64,000 bases of DNA from Pseudonocardia oceani (GCF_019263585.2 NZ_JADQDF010000001.1:4908501-4972500), one strand, 5' to 3'; counted from the first letter of the stretch, positions 50,690 to 60,706 are shown. Program-made: numbers and translations. Notes: generated from the sequence alone by a model not told the origin.

Positions 50690-51859
50690 ATGAGTCCCCG
50701 CACCTCGGTGGTCTGGACGCCGGAGTTCCTGAGCTACCAGCTCTCCGACGACCACCCGCTCAACCCCGTGCGCCTCGACCTCACGATGCGCCTGGCCGCC
50801 GGGCTCGGCGTGCTCGACGGCGTCGAGGTCCTGGCCCCGGAGCAGGCGAGCGACGAGGACCTCCTGCGGGTCCACGTGCCCTCCTACCTCACGGCGGTCC
50901 GCAGCGCGCCGCACGAGCCCTTCGGCGTCGGCCACGGGCTCGGCACCGAGGACAACCCGATCTTCCTCGACATGCACGAGGCCAGCGCCCTGATCGCGGG
51001 CGGTTCGCTGCTCGCGGCGCGGGAAATCGCCGAGGACCGCGCCGACCGCGCGGTCAACCTCGCGGGCGGGCTGCACCACGCGATGGCCGACCGCGCCGCC
51101 GGGTTCTGCGTCTACAACGACTGCTCGGTCGCGATCGCATGGCTGCTGGAGCAGGGCTACGAGCGCATCGCCTACGTCGACGTCGACGTCCACCACGGCG
51201 ACGGCGTGCAGGCCGCGTTCTACGACGACCCGCGCGTCATGACGATCTCGATGCACCAGCACCCGCTGACGCTGTGGCCGGGCACGGGCTGGCCGGGGGA
51301 GTACGGCAAGGGCGACGGCGCGGGCTACGCGGTGAACGTGCCGCTGCCCCCCGGCACCGGCGACGCCGGCTGGCTGCGCGCCTTCCACGCCGTGGTGCCG
51401 TCGCTGCTGGAGTCGTTCCGGCCGCAGGTGCTGGTCACCGAGTGCGGCGCCGACACCCACTCCGACGACCCGCTGGCGAACCTGGAGCTCTCGATCGACG
51501 GGCAGCGGGCGATCTACCGCTCGCTGCGCGACCTGGCCGAGCGCACCGCGGGCGGCAAGTGGTTGGTGCTGGGGGGCGGCGGGTACTCGCTCTTCCGGGT
51601 GGTGCCCCGCTCCTGGACGCACCTGCTGGCGACGGTGCTGGACCGCGACGTCGACCCGGCGCGGCCGCTGCCGGCCGACTGGGTCGCGCACACCGCGGGC
51701 CTGACCCGGGAGGCCCTGCCCACGTCGATGACCGACGGGAAGGACCCCTCGTTCGCCCCGTGGGGTGATGTCGCGGAGCGGGTCGACACCGCGATCCTGG
51801 AGACCCGCCGCGCGGTCTTCCCGCTGCACGGCCTCGACCCCGACGACCCCCGCGACTGA
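50690..51859 (+). CDS. acuC: Acetoin utilization protein AcuC-like (class I/II-type lysine deacetylase)
   Basis: A 389-aa zinc-dependent deacetylase. HDAC motifs: GGLHHAMADRAAGFCVYND, zinc ligands in YVDVDVHHGDG and ECGADTHSDDPL, and GGGGYSLFR near the end. Bacterial AcuC removes acetyl groups from acyl-CoA synthetases. The next gene, 37 bp downstream, encodes a Pat-type lysine acetyltransferase, so the pair looks like the writer and eraser of one modification. Confidence 0.92.
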   Translation: MSPRTSVVWTPEFLSYQLSDDHPLNPVRLDLTMRLAAGLGVLDGVEVLAPEQASDEDLLRVHVPSYLTAVRSAPHEPFGVGHGLGTEDNPIFLDMHEASALIAGGSLLAAREIAEDRADRAVNLAGGLHHAMADRAAGFCVYNDCSVAIAWLLEQGYERIAYVDVDVHHGDGVQAAFYDDPRVMTISMHQHPLTLWPGTGWPGEYGKGDGAGYAVNVPLPPGTGDAGWLRAFHAVVPSLLESFRPQVLVTECGADTHSDDPLANLELSIDGQRAIYRSLRDLAERTAGGKWLVLGGGGYSLFRVVPRSWTHLLATVLDRDVDPARPLPADWVAHTAGLTREALPTSMTDGKDPSFAPWGDVAERVDTAILETRRAVFPLHGLDPDDPRD

Positions 51860-51896
51860 CTCCCCGCACCCCCGCGCCCACCGGACAGGACCCGCG

Positions 51897-54764
51897 ATGA
51901 CCCGCTCCCCGCACGCCGACCGCGACACGGCCGAGGACGGTGCGGCCGGAGGGAGCGCGGCCGGAGAGAGCGCGAGCGGCGCGGCCGGGGTGGGCGGAAC
52001 CGGCGCGAACGGCGCGGCCGCCGCCGGGGCAGCGGGCACTGCCGGGCCGGCCGGCGCCGACGGACAGGCCGCCTCTCCGCCGACCGACCCGCCCGCCGCC
52101 AGCCCCGGCTACCCCCGCCACTGGGAGGCCGACGTCGTGGCCTCCGACGGCGGCATCGTGCACCTGCGCCCGATCCTGCCCTCGGACGGCGAGGCGCTGC
52201 TGCGCTTCCACGAGAGCCTGTCCGAGCGCACCCGCTACCTGCGGTTCTTCGGTCCCTACCCGCGCATCCCCCCGCGCGACCTGGAGCGCTTCACCGTCGT
52301 CGACCACCGCTCCCGCGTGGCGTTCATCTGCCTGCTCGGCGACGAGATCATCGCCGTCGGCCGCTACGAGGGGCTGCCGGGCGACGGCGGCCCGGGCGGC
52401 ACCGAGGGCACGGCGGGGATCGACTCGGCCGAGGTGGCCTTCGTCGCCCGCGACACCCACCAGGGCCGCGGTCTCGGCTCGATCCTGCTCGAGCACCTCG
52501 CCGCCGCGGCGCGGGAGAACGGGCTGCGCCGGTTCGAGGCCGAGGTGCTCGTCGAGAACCACGCGATGGTGCGGGTGTTCCGGCAGGCGGGCTACCAGGT
52601 GAGCCGGGAGTTCGCCGACGGCGTGCTGCACCTGGAGTTCGACATCGACCCCACGGAGAAGTCGCTCGCGGTGCGCGACTCCCGCGAGCAGCGCGCCGAG
52701 GCCCGCAGCGTGCACAACGCGCTGCACCCGACGTCGGTCGCGGTGATCGGGGCGTCCACGGACCCGTCCAAGATCGGCCACGCGGTCTTCGCCAACCTGC
52801 TGCGCGGCAACTTCACCGGGCCCGTCTACCCGGTCAACTCCGAGGCGCGGTCCGTGCGCGGTGTGCGCGCCTACCCCTCGGTCACCGACATCCCCGACGA
52901 CGTCGACCTCGCCGTGGTCGCCGTGCCCGCGGCGGGCGTCGACGAGGTCATGGACTCGTGCCTGGCCAAGGGCGTGAAGGCGCTCGTCGTCGTCAGCTCC
53001 GGGTTCGCCGACTCCGGCGCCGACGGGTCGGGGGCGCAGCGCCGCCTGGTGGAGGAGGCCCGCGCGCACGGCATGCGCGTGATCGGCCCCAACGCGCTGG
53101 GCGTCGCCAACACCGACCCCGAGGTCCGGCTCAACGCGACCCTGGCGCCGACGCTGCCCGGGCGCGGGCGGGTCGGGTTCTTCTCGCAGTCCGGTGCGCT
53201 GGGCATCGCGATCCTCGCGGCGGCGCGGGGGCGTGGTCTGGGGCTGTCGACGTTCGTCTCGGCGGGCAACCGCGCCGACCTCTCCGGCAACGACCTGCTG
53301 CAGTACTGGCAGACCGACCCGGCCACCGACGTCGTGCTGCTGTACCTGGAGACGTTCGGCAACCCGCGCAAGTTCGGCCGGCTCGCGCGGCGCCTGGCCC
53401 GCACCAAGCCGATCGTGGCGGTCAAGAGCGGGCGGCACTCCGCGCCGATCCCGGCGCACGCCGAGGTCTCCACCCCGATCGACGACGCCAGCGTCAAGGT
53501 GCTGTTCGAGCAGGCCGGCGTGATCCGCGTCGAGACGCTCTCGGAGCTGTTCGACACCGCACTGCTGCTGGCCTACCAGCCGCTGCCCGACGGGCCGCGG
53601 ACCGCGGTCGTCGGCAACTCCACCGCGCTGGGCCTGCTGGTCACCGACGGCCTGCTCGACTCCGGGCTCGACCCGGCCGGCCCGGCCGTCGACGTCGGCA
53701 CGGCGGCCTCGCCCGGCGAGTTCGCCGCGGCGGTGTCGGCGGCGGTGCACAGCGACGAGTGCGACGCGCTGGTCGCGGTGTTCGTCCCGCCGATCGCCAT
53801 CCCCGGCGCCGAGTACGCCCGCGCGCTGCGCGAGGCGGTGGCGGGGTCGGGCAAGCCGGTGGTCGCGGTGTTCCTGGCCGTGGAGGGTGTGCCCGCCGAG
53901 CTGGCGCTGCCCGGTCCCGACGGCTCGCCCGGGCCGGGCTCGGTGCCCAGCTTCCCCAGCCCGGAGCGCGCGGTCGCGGCGCTGGCGCGCGTCTCGCGCT
54001 ACGCCCGCTGGCGCTCGCGCCCGGTGGGGGAGTTCGTCACCCCCGCGGGCATCGACCTCGACCGGGCCCGCGCGCTGGTGGCCACGCTCCCCGAGGGCCG
54101 GCTCGACGACGAGTCCGCCGTGGCGCTGCTCGACTGCTTCGGCATCCCGCTGACCGCCTTCCGCCGCGTCCGGGGCGCCGACGCCGCGGCGGCCGCGGCC
54201 GACGAGCTGGGGTATCCGGTGGCGATCAAGGCCGTCGGCGACCGCTGGCGCCACCGCACCGACCTCGTCGGCGTGCGCCTGGACATCGGCACCGCCCCCG
54301 GCGTCCGCCGGGCGGTCGAGGACCTCGTCGCGCTCACCGGCGACGACGAGGTGTACGTCCAGCGGATGGCGCCGAAGGGCCTGTCGTGCGTGCTGGAGGT
54401 CGTCGAGGACCCGTCGTTCGGGTCGCTGCTGTCGTTCGGCCTGTCCGGGGTGGCCACCGAACTGCTCGGCGACCGCGCGTTCCGGGTGGTACCGGTCTCC
54501 GACCAGGACGCCGCCGCACTGGTCCGCGGCCCGCGCGCCGCGCCGCTGCTCGCCGGCTACCGCGGCAGCGAGCCCACCGACCTCGACGCGCTGGAGCAGA
54601 TCGTCCTGCGCGTCGGCAAGATCGCGGAGGAGCTGCCGGAGGTGCGCTCGCTCGCGCTCGACCCGGTGCTGGCCTCGGCGCAGGGCGTGTTCGTCACCGG
54701 CGCCCGGGTCGTGCTCGGTCCCGCCCCCAGCCGCGACGACGGCGGCCCCCGCCGCCTGGGCTGA
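51897..54764 (+). CDS. GNAT/NDP-forming acyl-CoA synthetase-like protein acetyltransferase (Pat, inverted layout)
   Basis: A 955-aa protein. Residues 1-75 are Ala/Gly-rich linker; about 80-235 is a GNAT domain (FVARDTHQGRGLGSILLEHL, the acetyl-CoA loop); 275-370 a CoA-binding domain (PTSVAVIGASTDPSKIGHAV); 400-690 the ligase part; 740-955 an ATP-grasp domain (GYPVAIKAVG). The N-terminal GNAT is the reversed order known from Streptomyces PatA, which acetylates acyl-CoA synthetases. It lies beside acuC and 3.5 kb from an AMP-forming synthetase whose target lysine motif is intact. Confidence 0.9.
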   Translation: MTRSPHADRDTAEDGAAGGSAAGESASGAAGVGGTGANGAAAAGAAGTAGPAGADGQAASPPTDPPAASPGYPRHWEADVVASDGGIVHLRPILPSDGEALLRFHESLSERTRYLRFFGPYPRIPPRDLERFTVVDHRSRVAFICLLGDEIIAVGRYEGLPGDGGPGGTEGTAGIDSAEVAFVARDTHQGRGLGSILLEHLAAAARENGLRRFEAEVLVENHAMVRVFRQAGYQVSREFADGVLHLEFDIDPTEKSLAVRDSREQRAEARSVHNALHPTSVAVIGASTDPSKIGHAVFANLLRGNFTGPVYPVNSEARSVRGVRAYPSVTDIPDDVDLAVVAVPAAGVDEVMDSCLAKGVKALVVVSSGFADSGADGSGAQRRLVEEARAHGMRVIGPNALGVANTDPEVRLNATLAPTLPGRGRVGFFSQSGALGIAILAAARGRGLGLSTFVSAGNRADLSGNDLLQYWQTDPATDVVLLYLETFGNPRKFGRLARRLARTKPIVAVKSGRHSAPIPAHAEVSTPIDDASVKVLFEQAGVIRVETLSELFDTALLLAYQPLPDGPRTAVVGNSTALGLLVTDGLLDSGLDPAGPAVDVGTAASPGEFAAAVSAAVHSDECDALVAVFVPPIAIPGAEYARALREAVAGSGKPVVAVFLAVEGVPAELALPGPDGSPGPGSVPSFPSPERAVAALARVSRYARWRSRPVGEFVTPAGIDLDRARALVATLPEGRLDDESAVALLDCFGIPLTAFRRVRGADAAAAAADELGYPVAIKAVGDRWRHRTDLVGVRLDIGTAPGVRRAVEDLVALTGDDEVYVQRMAPKGLSCVLEVVEDPSFGSLLSFGLSGVATELLGDRAFRVVPVSDQDAAALVRGPRAAPLLAGYRGSEPTDLDALEQIVLRVGKIAEELPEVRSLALDPVLASAQGVFVTGARVVLGPAPSRDDGGPRRLG

Positions 54765-54779
54765 GCGGGGAGGGCCCGC

Positions 54780-55379
54780 TCAGGCCGGCGGCACCAGCAC
54801 CGCGAGCAGGGCGTCCGCCATCTCCCGCCCCAGCTCCGCGGGGGTGCGGGGGCCGGTCGGGCGGTACCACTTGTACGTCCAGTTGACCGCGCCCAGGCAC
54901 ATGTTGACGAACACCTTCGGCGCCATCGCCAGCCGCACGTCGGGGTGCTCGTCGAGGTGGCGGCGCAGCGTCGAGACCGCGACGTCCTCGAACAGGCGCC
55001 GGCGCACGATCAGCTCCTCGGCGAGGTCGGGCCGCAGCTCGTCCTCCTCCTCGAAGCAGATCTTGAGCAGCTCCCGGTTCTCGCAGGTGTGCACGACGCG
55101 CGAGACGAGCAGGTCGTGCAGCCCGTCGAACGGGGTGGCCGCGGCCGCGACCGTCTCCTGCGCCATCCGCAGGCTCTCGTCGAGCACGTCGGAGTAGATC
55201 CGGACGAGGAGCTCCTCCTTGTTGCGGAAGTAGTGGTAGAGCGTCGGCTTCGACAGCCCGACGCCCGCGGCGATCTCGTTCATCGACGTGGCCCGGTACC
55301 CGCGCGTCCCGAAGATCTCGACGGACGCCGCGAGGACGCGGGCGCGCTGCGCGTCGGCGCGGGCGGAGGTGGGAGGCAT
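54780..55379 (-). CDS. TetR family regulator
   Basis: A 199-aa TetR protein. HTH: ASVEIFGTRGYRATSMNEIA and VGLSKPTLYHYFRNKEELL. The C-terminal ligand domain is typical in length and ends near LAVLVPPA. It is divergent from the acyl-CoA dehydrogenase operon, and a perfect inverted repeat overlaps that operon's promoter, so it is likely its repressor with an acyl-CoA ligand. The start is ATG 55379 (MPPTSARADAQ). Confidence 0.9.
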   Translation of the reverse strand: MPPTSARADAQRARVLAASVEIFGTRGYRATSMNEIAAGVGLSKPTLYHYFRNKEELLVRIYSDVLDESLRMAQETVAAAATPFDGLHDLLVSRVVHTCENRELLKICFEEEDELRPDLAEELIVRRRLFEDVAVSTLRRHLDEHPDVRLAMAPKVFVNMCLGAVNWTYKWYRPTGPRTPAELGREMADALLAVLVPPA

Positions 55380-55422
55380 CGCGGTGACCGTATCCCGGGT
55401 CGGGGCGGGACACGGACCCGTG

Positions 55423-55451
55423 TTGACAGGGATGGCGGCAGCCACTCTACT
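55423..55451 (+). promoter_or_regulatory. Sigma70-like promoter of the acyl-CoA operon
   Basis: TTGACA at 55423, a 17-base spacer and TCTACT at 55446. The -35 box is perfect and rare in this GC-rich DNA. The predicted transcription start falls in the TetR-type operator just downstream. Confidence 0.68.
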
Positions 55452-55454
55452 GGG

Positions 55455-55476
55455 TTCGACCGACCGGGCGGTCGAA
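55455..55476. promoter_or_regulatory. TetR-type operator
   Basis: TTCGACCG-ACCGGG-CGGTCGAA is an inverted repeat with perfect 8-bp arms, resembling the ACCGACCGGTCGGT-type sites of actinobacterial TetR repressors. It overlaps the expected transcription start of the acyl-CoA dehydrogenase gene. Confidence 0.72.
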
Positions 55477-55493
55477 CGATGGAGGGGTACTGC

Positions 55494-56633
55494 ATGAACT
55501 GGGAGCTCGACGCCGAGCACGACGCGTTCCGCGACACCTGCCGCACGTTCGTCGACCGGGAGGTGCGCCCACTGGTCGACGCCGCGGAGTCCGCGGGCAC
55601 GTTCCCCGACGAGCTGTGGAAGCGACTCGGCGCGGCCGGGCTGCTCGGCCTCGTGACGCCCGAGGAGCACGGCGGCGGGGGCGGCGACAGCGTCACGGTC
55701 GCGCTGCTCGCCGAGGAGCTGGCCCGGGCGAGCGGCGGCATCGCGGTGACGGCGCTGGTCAGCGCGTACATGGCGGCCCCGCACGTGGTCCGCCACGGCA
55801 CCGCGGCGCAGCAGGAGCGCTGGCTGGGTCCGTTGGCCTCGGGGGAGGCGGTCGCGTCGATCGCGGTCACCGAGCCCGGCACCGGGTCGGACGTCGCGGG
55901 CGTCACCAGCACCGCCCGCCGCACCGACGACGGGTGGGTGCTCAACGCCCGGAAGATGTACATCACGAACGCCGGGCTGGCCGACCTGCTGGTCGTCGCC
56001 GCCCGCACCGGCGACGCGGGCCGCGGCGGCGTCACCCTGTTCCTGGTCGAGGCCGACGCACCGGGGGTGTCGACGGGCACCCCGCTGGTCAAGATGGGCT
56101 GGCACTCCTCGGACACGCGCGAGGTGGTGCTCGACGACGTCGTCGTCGGCGCCGACGACGTGCTCGGCGAGGAGAACCGCGGCTTCTACCAGATCATGGA
56201 GGCCTTCCAGCTCGAGCGCATCGCGCTGGCCGGGATGGGCCTCGGGCACGCCGCGGAGTGCCTGGACCTGGCGCTGCAGTACACCCGCGAGCGCGAGGCC
56301 TTCGGGGCGCCGCTGACGCACCTGCAGACGATCCGGCACAAGCTCGCCACGATGGAGATCGAGCTGGAGTCGGCGCGGCTGGTCACCTACCAGGCCGCCG
56401 CGCGCCTCGACGCGGGCCACCCGGAGGCGGGGAGGTCGGTGGCGCGGGCCAAATACGTGGCCGCGATCGCGGCGAACCGCATCGTCGACGACGCCGTGCA
56501 GCTCTTCGGCGGCGCGGGCTTCGTGGAGGAGTCGCCGGTCGCGCGGCACTACCGCGACGCCCGGATCCTGCGCATCGGCGGCGGCACCGACGAGATCCAG
56601 CTGGAGATCCTGACGCGCGGCATGGCGTCGTGA
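55494..56633 (+). CDS. Acyl-CoA dehydrogenase
   Basis: A 379-aa FAD enzyme. SIAVTEPGTGSDVAGVTSTA and MYITNAGLADLLVV bind the flavin and substrate, QLFGGAGFVEESPV and RILRIGGGTDEIQ close the active site. It should oxidise a short or branched acyl-CoA. The following carboxyltransferase, MaoC and CitE-like genes suggest isovaleryl-CoA (leucine catabolism). GGAGGGG precedes the ATG; its stop overlaps the next GTG (GTGA). Confidence 0.92.
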   Translation: MNWELDAEHDAFRDTCRTFVDREVRPLVDAAESAGTFPDELWKRLGAAGLLGLVTPEEHGGGGGDSVTVALLAEELARASGGIAVTALVSAYMAAPHVVRHGTAAQQERWLGPLASGEAVASIAVTEPGTGSDVAGVTSTARRTDDGWVLNARKMYITNAGLADLLVVAARTGDAGRGGVTLFLVEADAPGVSTGTPLVKMGWHSSDTREVVLDDVVVGADDVLGEENRGFYQIMEAFQLERIALAGMGLGHAAECLDLALQYTREREAFGAPLTHLQTIRHKLATMEIELESARLVTYQAAARLDAGHPEAGRSVARAKYVAAIAANRIVDDAVQLFGGAGFVEESPVARHYRDARILRIGGGTDEIQLEILTRGMAS

Positions 56634-58222
56634 CCCGCACCGTCGACGGCGCGGCGCCGGCCGGGGAGGTGCACGCGGTGGCCCAGGGAGGACCGGACCC
56701 GGCCGGCGAGATCCGGGTCGACGAGGTCGTCGACGCCACCACCGTCGCGCTCGCCGGCGGCGACCCCGCCCGCTGGCCCGACAAGCTCCCGGTCCGCGAC
56801 CGGATCGCGGTGCTCGTCGACCCGGGCTCGTTCGTCGAGGACGGGCTGCTCGCCACCGCCGCCCGCGACGGGGCGCTGCCGGCCGACGGCGTCATCACCG
56901 GCGTCGGGCGCGTCGAGGGCCGCCCGGTGGCGGTGATCGCGCACGATTTCACCGTCAAGGCCGGATCGTGGGGCGAGCTGACCTGCGAGAAGCAGATCCG
57001 CATCCTGGAGCGCGCCGACCGCGACCTGCTGCCGGTGGTCTACCTCGTCGACTCCGCCGGCGGGCGACTCACCGACCAGATGGGCTTCTTCCCCGGCCGC
57101 CGCGGCGCCAGCGCGATCTTCCAACTGCAGGTGAAGCTGTCCGGGCGGGTGCCGCAGCTGTGCTGCCTGCACGGCCCGAGCGCGGCCGGCGGGGCGTACA
57201 TGCCCGCGTTCTGCGACTGGGTCGGCATGGTCGAGGGCAACGCCTCGATGTACCTGGCCAGCCCGCGGGTCGCCGAGAAGGTCACCGGCGAGCGCACGAC
57301 GCTGGAGGAGATGGGCGGCGCGATGATGCACGCCGAGGTCTCCGGCTGCGGCGACGAGGTGTTCGACGAGGACTGGCAGGCCGTCGCCGCGGCCCGGCTG
57401 CTGCTGTCCTACCTCCCCGACGACTTCCGCTCCGCCCCGGCGCGCGCGGAGTCCCGCGGGCCCGAGCGCGACGACTGGGACGGCCTGGTCCCCGTCGACC
57501 CGAACACCGCCTACGACGTGCGCGACGTCGTCGACCGCCTCGTCGACGCCGGCACGTTCTTCGAGATCAAGGCGCGCTGGGCGCAGGAGATGGTCACCGG
57601 TCTCGCGCGCCTGGACGGGCGGGTGGTCGGGATCGTGGCCAACCAGCCGATGGTCCGCAGCGGTGCGATCTTCGTCGACTCCGCCGACAAGGCCGCCCGC
57701 TTCATGAGCCTGTGCGACGCGTTCAACATGCCGCTGGTGTTCCTGCAGGACGTGCCCGGCTTCATGGTCGGCGTCGAGGTCGAGCGCGCGGGCATCATCC
57801 GCCACGGCGCGAAGATGATCACTGCGATGGCGAGCGCCGAGGTCCCCAAGTACTCGGTGGTGCTGCGCAAGGCCTACGCCGCCGGCTTCTACGCGATGTG
57901 CGCGCCGGGCTTCGAGCCCCGCGCCACGCTCGCGCTGCCCACGGCGACGATCGGCCCGATGGGCGCGCAGGCCTCGGTCAACGCGGTGTACGCCAACAAG
58001 ATCGCCGCGATCGGGGACGAGGACGAGCGCGCCGCGTTCGTCACCGCCCGCACCGCCGAGCAGCAGGCCGACATCAACCTGCTCCGCATGGCGTCCGAGC
58101 TGGTCGTCGACGCCGTCGTGGAGCCCGCGCGGCTGCGCGCGGAGCTCGTCGCGCGGATGGTCGACGCCGACCGCTGGACGCGCTCGACCGGCCGCCGCCA
58201 CCACCCCATCAGCCCCGTGTGA
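56630..58222 (+). CDS. Acyl-CoA carboxylase beta subunit (carboxyltransferase)
   Basis: A 530-aa biotin-dependent carboxyltransferase. N-domain: YLVDSAGGRLTDQMGFFPGR and CLHGPSAAGGAYMPAF; C-domain: MPLVFLQDVPGFMVGVEVER and KYSVVLRKAYAAGFYAM. The LTDQ and PAFCDWV features resemble methylcrotonyl-/geranyl-CoA carboxylase beta chains as well as AccD1 of mycobacterial leucine operons. No biotin carboxylase/BCCP alpha subunit gene lies in the operon, so it must be borrowed from elsewhere. The start is GTG in a GTGA overlap. Confidence 0.9.
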   Translation: MTRTVDGAAPAGEVHAVAQGGPDPAGEIRVDEVVDATTVALAGGDPARWPDKLPVRDRIAVLVDPGSFVEDGLLATAARDGALPADGVITGVGRVEGRPVAVIAHDFTVKAGSWGELTCEKQIRILERADRDLLPVVYLVDSAGGRLTDQMGFFPGRRGASAIFQLQVKLSGRVPQLCCLHGPSAAGGAYMPAFCDWVGMVEGNASMYLASPRVAEKVTGERTTLEEMGGAMMHAEVSGCGDEVFDEDWQAVAAARLLLSYLPDDFRSAPARAESRGPERDDWDGLVPVDPNTAYDVRDVVDRLVDAGTFFEIKARWAQEMVTGLARLDGRVVGIVANQPMVRSGAIFVDSADKAARFMSLCDAFNMPLVFLQDVPGFMVGVEVERAGIIRHGAKMITAMASAEVPKYSVVLRKAYAAGFYAMCAPGFEPRATLALPTATIGPMGAQASVNAVYANKIAAIGDEDERAAFVTARTAEQQADINLLRMASELVVDAVVEPARLRAELVARMVDADRWTRSTGRRHHPISPV

Positions 58223-58236
58223 CCTGGAGGACGACG

Positions 58237-60180
58237 ATGTCCGAGAACAGCGCAGACAGCCTCACGCACTTGCTGGACAGCCCGATCGTCCCGCTCCGCC
58301 CCGAGTGGACGGTGCCCGAGCGCGTCGAGCAGCTCGCCGCCGCCCGCGCGCTGGACGGGCCGGACGCCTACTGGGAGTGGGTGGCGCGCCAGCAGCGCTG
58401 GTCGACGCCGTGGACGAGCGTCCGCACCGGGGAGATCGACGCCTTCCGCTACTTCGAGGGCGGCCGGCTCAACGTGGCCGACAACTGCGTCGACCGCTGG
58501 GCCGAGGACCCCGCGACGGCCGACCGCGCCGCCGTGGTGTGGGAGGGCGAGCCCGGCGACACCCGCACCGTCACCTACGCCGAGCTGGCCGGCGAGGTCT
58601 CCCGGCTCGCGGCCGGGTTGCTGGGCCTGGGCGTGCGCAAGGGCGATGTCGTCGCGATCTACATGCCCAACCTCGTCGAGGCCTTCACCACGATCCACGC
58701 CTGCAACCGCATCGGCGCGATCTACACCGTGCTGTTCTCCGGGTTCGGCGAGGAGGCGGTCGCGTCGCGGCTGCAGGCGGCGCGCGCGACGGTCGTGGTC
58801 GTCGCCGACGCGATCTACCGGCGCACGAAGCCGGTGCCGCTGCTGGAGACGCTGCGCGCGGCCCGCACGCGGACGCCGTCGGTCCGGGCGACGGTCGTGG
58901 TCGACCGCACCGGGGAGGACGTGCCGCTGGGCGAGGGTGAGCACGCCTACGCCGACGTGCTGGAGTCGGGCGCGGCGGGCACCCCGGCCGTGCCGCTGGA
59001 CCCGAACGAGCCCTCGTTCCTCATCTTCACCTCCGGCACCGAGTCGAAGCCCAAGGGCGTGGTGCACAGCGTCGGCGGCTTCCTGCTCGGGACCTGGGCC
59101 AACGCGCACTGGCAGGCCGGGTACGAGCCGGGCGACGTCTACTGGGTGGCGGCCGACGTCGGCTGGCTGACGTTCCCGATCCAGGCCGTCGTCGGCGGGC
59201 TGGCCTGCGGCATGACGATCGCCTGCTACGAGGGCGCACTGGACACGCCGACCACCTCCCGGTTCTACGAGGTCTGCGAGCGGCACGCGGTCACCAAGGT
59301 GCTGTGCGCGCCGACGCTGGTCCGGATGCTGCGCAAGTTCGGCGACGACCTCGCGGCCGCGCACCCGCTGCCCGGGCTCAAGCTCGTCACGGTCCAGGGC
59401 GAGCCCCTGGACGGCGACACGTTCGGCTGGGCCACCGCGACGCTCGGCGTGCCCGTCGTCAACGCCTACGGGCAGACCGAGACCGGCTCGACCTGGACCT
59501 ATCCGGTGTACGGCGCCGAGGACCTCAAGGCGGGCTCGGTGGGCACTCCGGTGCCCGGGCACTCCTTCGAGATCCTCGACGACGACGGCGCGCCGGTCGC
59601 GCCGGGCGTCAAGGGCAACCTGGTGCTGACCAGCCCGTTCCCGACGCTCGCCCGCACGGTCTGGGACGACCACGACCGGTACCTGAGCACCTACTTCTCC
59701 CGGTTCCCCGGAAAGTACGCCACCAACGACGAGGCCGTCCTCGACCACGACGGGCACCTGTGGGTGCTCGGCCGCGCCGACGACGTCATCAACGTGGCCG
59801 CGCACCGCATCTCGACGATGGAGATCGAGGCGGTCGTGACGGCGCACCCCGACGTGGTGGAGGCCGCGGTCGTCGGCGTCCCGGACGACACGAAGGGCAC
59901 CGTCCCGATCGCGTTCGTGACCCTGCGCGAGGGCGCGGGGGAGGGCGCGGCCGAGCAGATCCGGGCCCGGGTCGTGGGGGAGATGGGCGGCTACGCGCGG
60001 CTCGACCGGATCTTCGTGACCCCGGCGATGCCCAAGACGCGCACGGGGAAGACGATGCGCAGGCTGCTGCGCGACGTGGTGGTGCACGGCGGGGCCACCG
60101 GCGACACGTCGGCGATGGACGACCCGGCCGCGCTGGACGCGGTGGCGGCCGTCGTGGCCGCGCAGGGGGTGCGTGCGTGA
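58237..60180 (+). CDS. AMP-forming acyl-CoA synthetase (acetyl-CoA synthetase-like)
   Basis: A 647-aa ANL enzyme. P-loop [27 protein letters not shown] and hinge [16 protein letters not shown] are present. The C-terminal [11 protein letters not shown] carries catalytic K605, the residue acetylated in Acs homologues (Salmonella K609). In this operon it may activate a branched or short acid such as isovalerate or acetoacetate. GGAGG lies 9 bases before the ATG. Its stop overlaps the GTG of the second 77-bp MIRU-like insert. Confidence 0.92.
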   Translation: MSENSADSLTHLLDSPIVPLRPEWTVPERVEQLAAARALDGPDAYWEWVARQQRWSTPWTSVRTGEIDAFRYFEGGRLNVADNCVDRWAEDPATADRAAVVWEGEPGDTRTVTYAELAGEVSRLAAGLLGLGVRKGDVVAIYMPNLVEAFTTIHACNRIGAIYTVLFSGFGEEAVASRLQAARATVVVVADAIYRRTKPVPLLETLRAARTRTPSVRATVVVDRTGEDVPLGEGEHAYADVLESGAAGTPAVPLDPNEPSFLIFTSGTESKPKGVVHSVGGFLLGTWANAHWQAGYEPGDVYWVAADVGWLTFPIQAVVGGLACGMTIACYEGALDTPTTSRFYEVCERHAVTKVLCAPTLVRMLRKFGDDLAAAHPLPGLKLVTVQGEPLDGDTFGWATATLGVPVVNAYGQTETGSTWTYPVYGAEDLKAGSVGTPVPGHSFEILDDDGAPVAPGVKGNLVLTSPFPTLARTVWDDHDRYLSTYFSRFPGKYATNDEAVLDHDGHLWVLGRADDVINVAAHRISTMEIEAVVTAHPDVVEAAVVGVPDDTKGTVPIAFVTLREGAGEGAAEQIRARVVGEMGGYARLDRIFVTPAMPKTRTGKTMRRLLRDVVVHGGATGDTSAMDDPAALDAVAAVVAAQGVRA

Positions 60181-60257
60181 GCGAGCCCGCGAGCTCACCA
60201 TCAGACGCAGCAGCGCCGCGAACGCGGCCGACGAGCGCCGGCGAGGAGGACACATGA
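60177..60257 (+). repeat. 77-bp MIRU-like element with mini-ORF, copy 2
   Basis: Exactly 77 bp separate the GTGA at 60177 from the ATGA at 60254. The 26-codon mini-ORF ([20 protein letters not shown], then AGEEDT) overlaps the synthetase stop and the MaoC start, and GAGGAGG at 60243-60249 serves the MaoC gene. Differences from copy 1 (38305) are mostly single bases with the frame preserved. Confidence 0.8.
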
Positions 60258-60706
60258 GCGGGATGTGGTTCGAGGACCTCACGGTCGGCACGGTGGTGGA
60301 GGCGGCCACGCGCCGCACGGTCACCGAGACCGACAACGTCCTGTTCACGACGATGACCATGAACCCACAGCCGCTGCACCTCGACGCCGAGTTCGCGGCC
60401 GGCACGGAGTTCGGGAAGCCCCTGGTGAACTCGATGTTCACCGTCGCGCTCGTCGTCGGGCTGGCGGTGCCGGAGCTGACGCTGGGCACCACGATCGCCA
60501 ACCTCGGCTTCTCCGGCATCGAGTTCCCGAAGCCGGTGTTCGCGGGCGACACGATCCGCGTCGTCACCGAGGTGATGGAGGCGCGGAGGAGCTCGTCGCG
60601 GCCGGACGCGGGCATCGTGACGTTCCGCCACGACGCGTCCAACCAGCGAGGCGAGGTCGTCTGCCGGGCCACGCGGGCGGCGTTCATGCGGTGCAGGCCG
60701 GCGTGA
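60254..60706 (+). CDS. MaoC family (R)-hydratase
   Basis: A 150-aa hot-dog-fold enoyl-CoA hydratase-like protein. The MaoC motif is in [19 protein letters not shown] (with the catalytic Asp position replaced by Asn-Pro-Gln, as in several MaoC proteins of leucine and methylaspartate-type clusters) and [18 protein letters not shown]. It matches the small MaoC gene next to citE in mycobacterial leucine operons. Its stop overlaps the next GTG (GTGA). Confidence 0.85.
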   Translation: MSGMWFEDLTVGTVVEAATRRTVTETDNVLFTTMTMNPQPLHLDAEFAAGTEFGKPLVNSMFTVALVVGLAVPELTLGTTIANLGFSGIEFPKPVFAGDTIRVVTEVMEARRSSSRPDAGIVTFRHDASNQRGEVVCRATRAAFMRCRPA

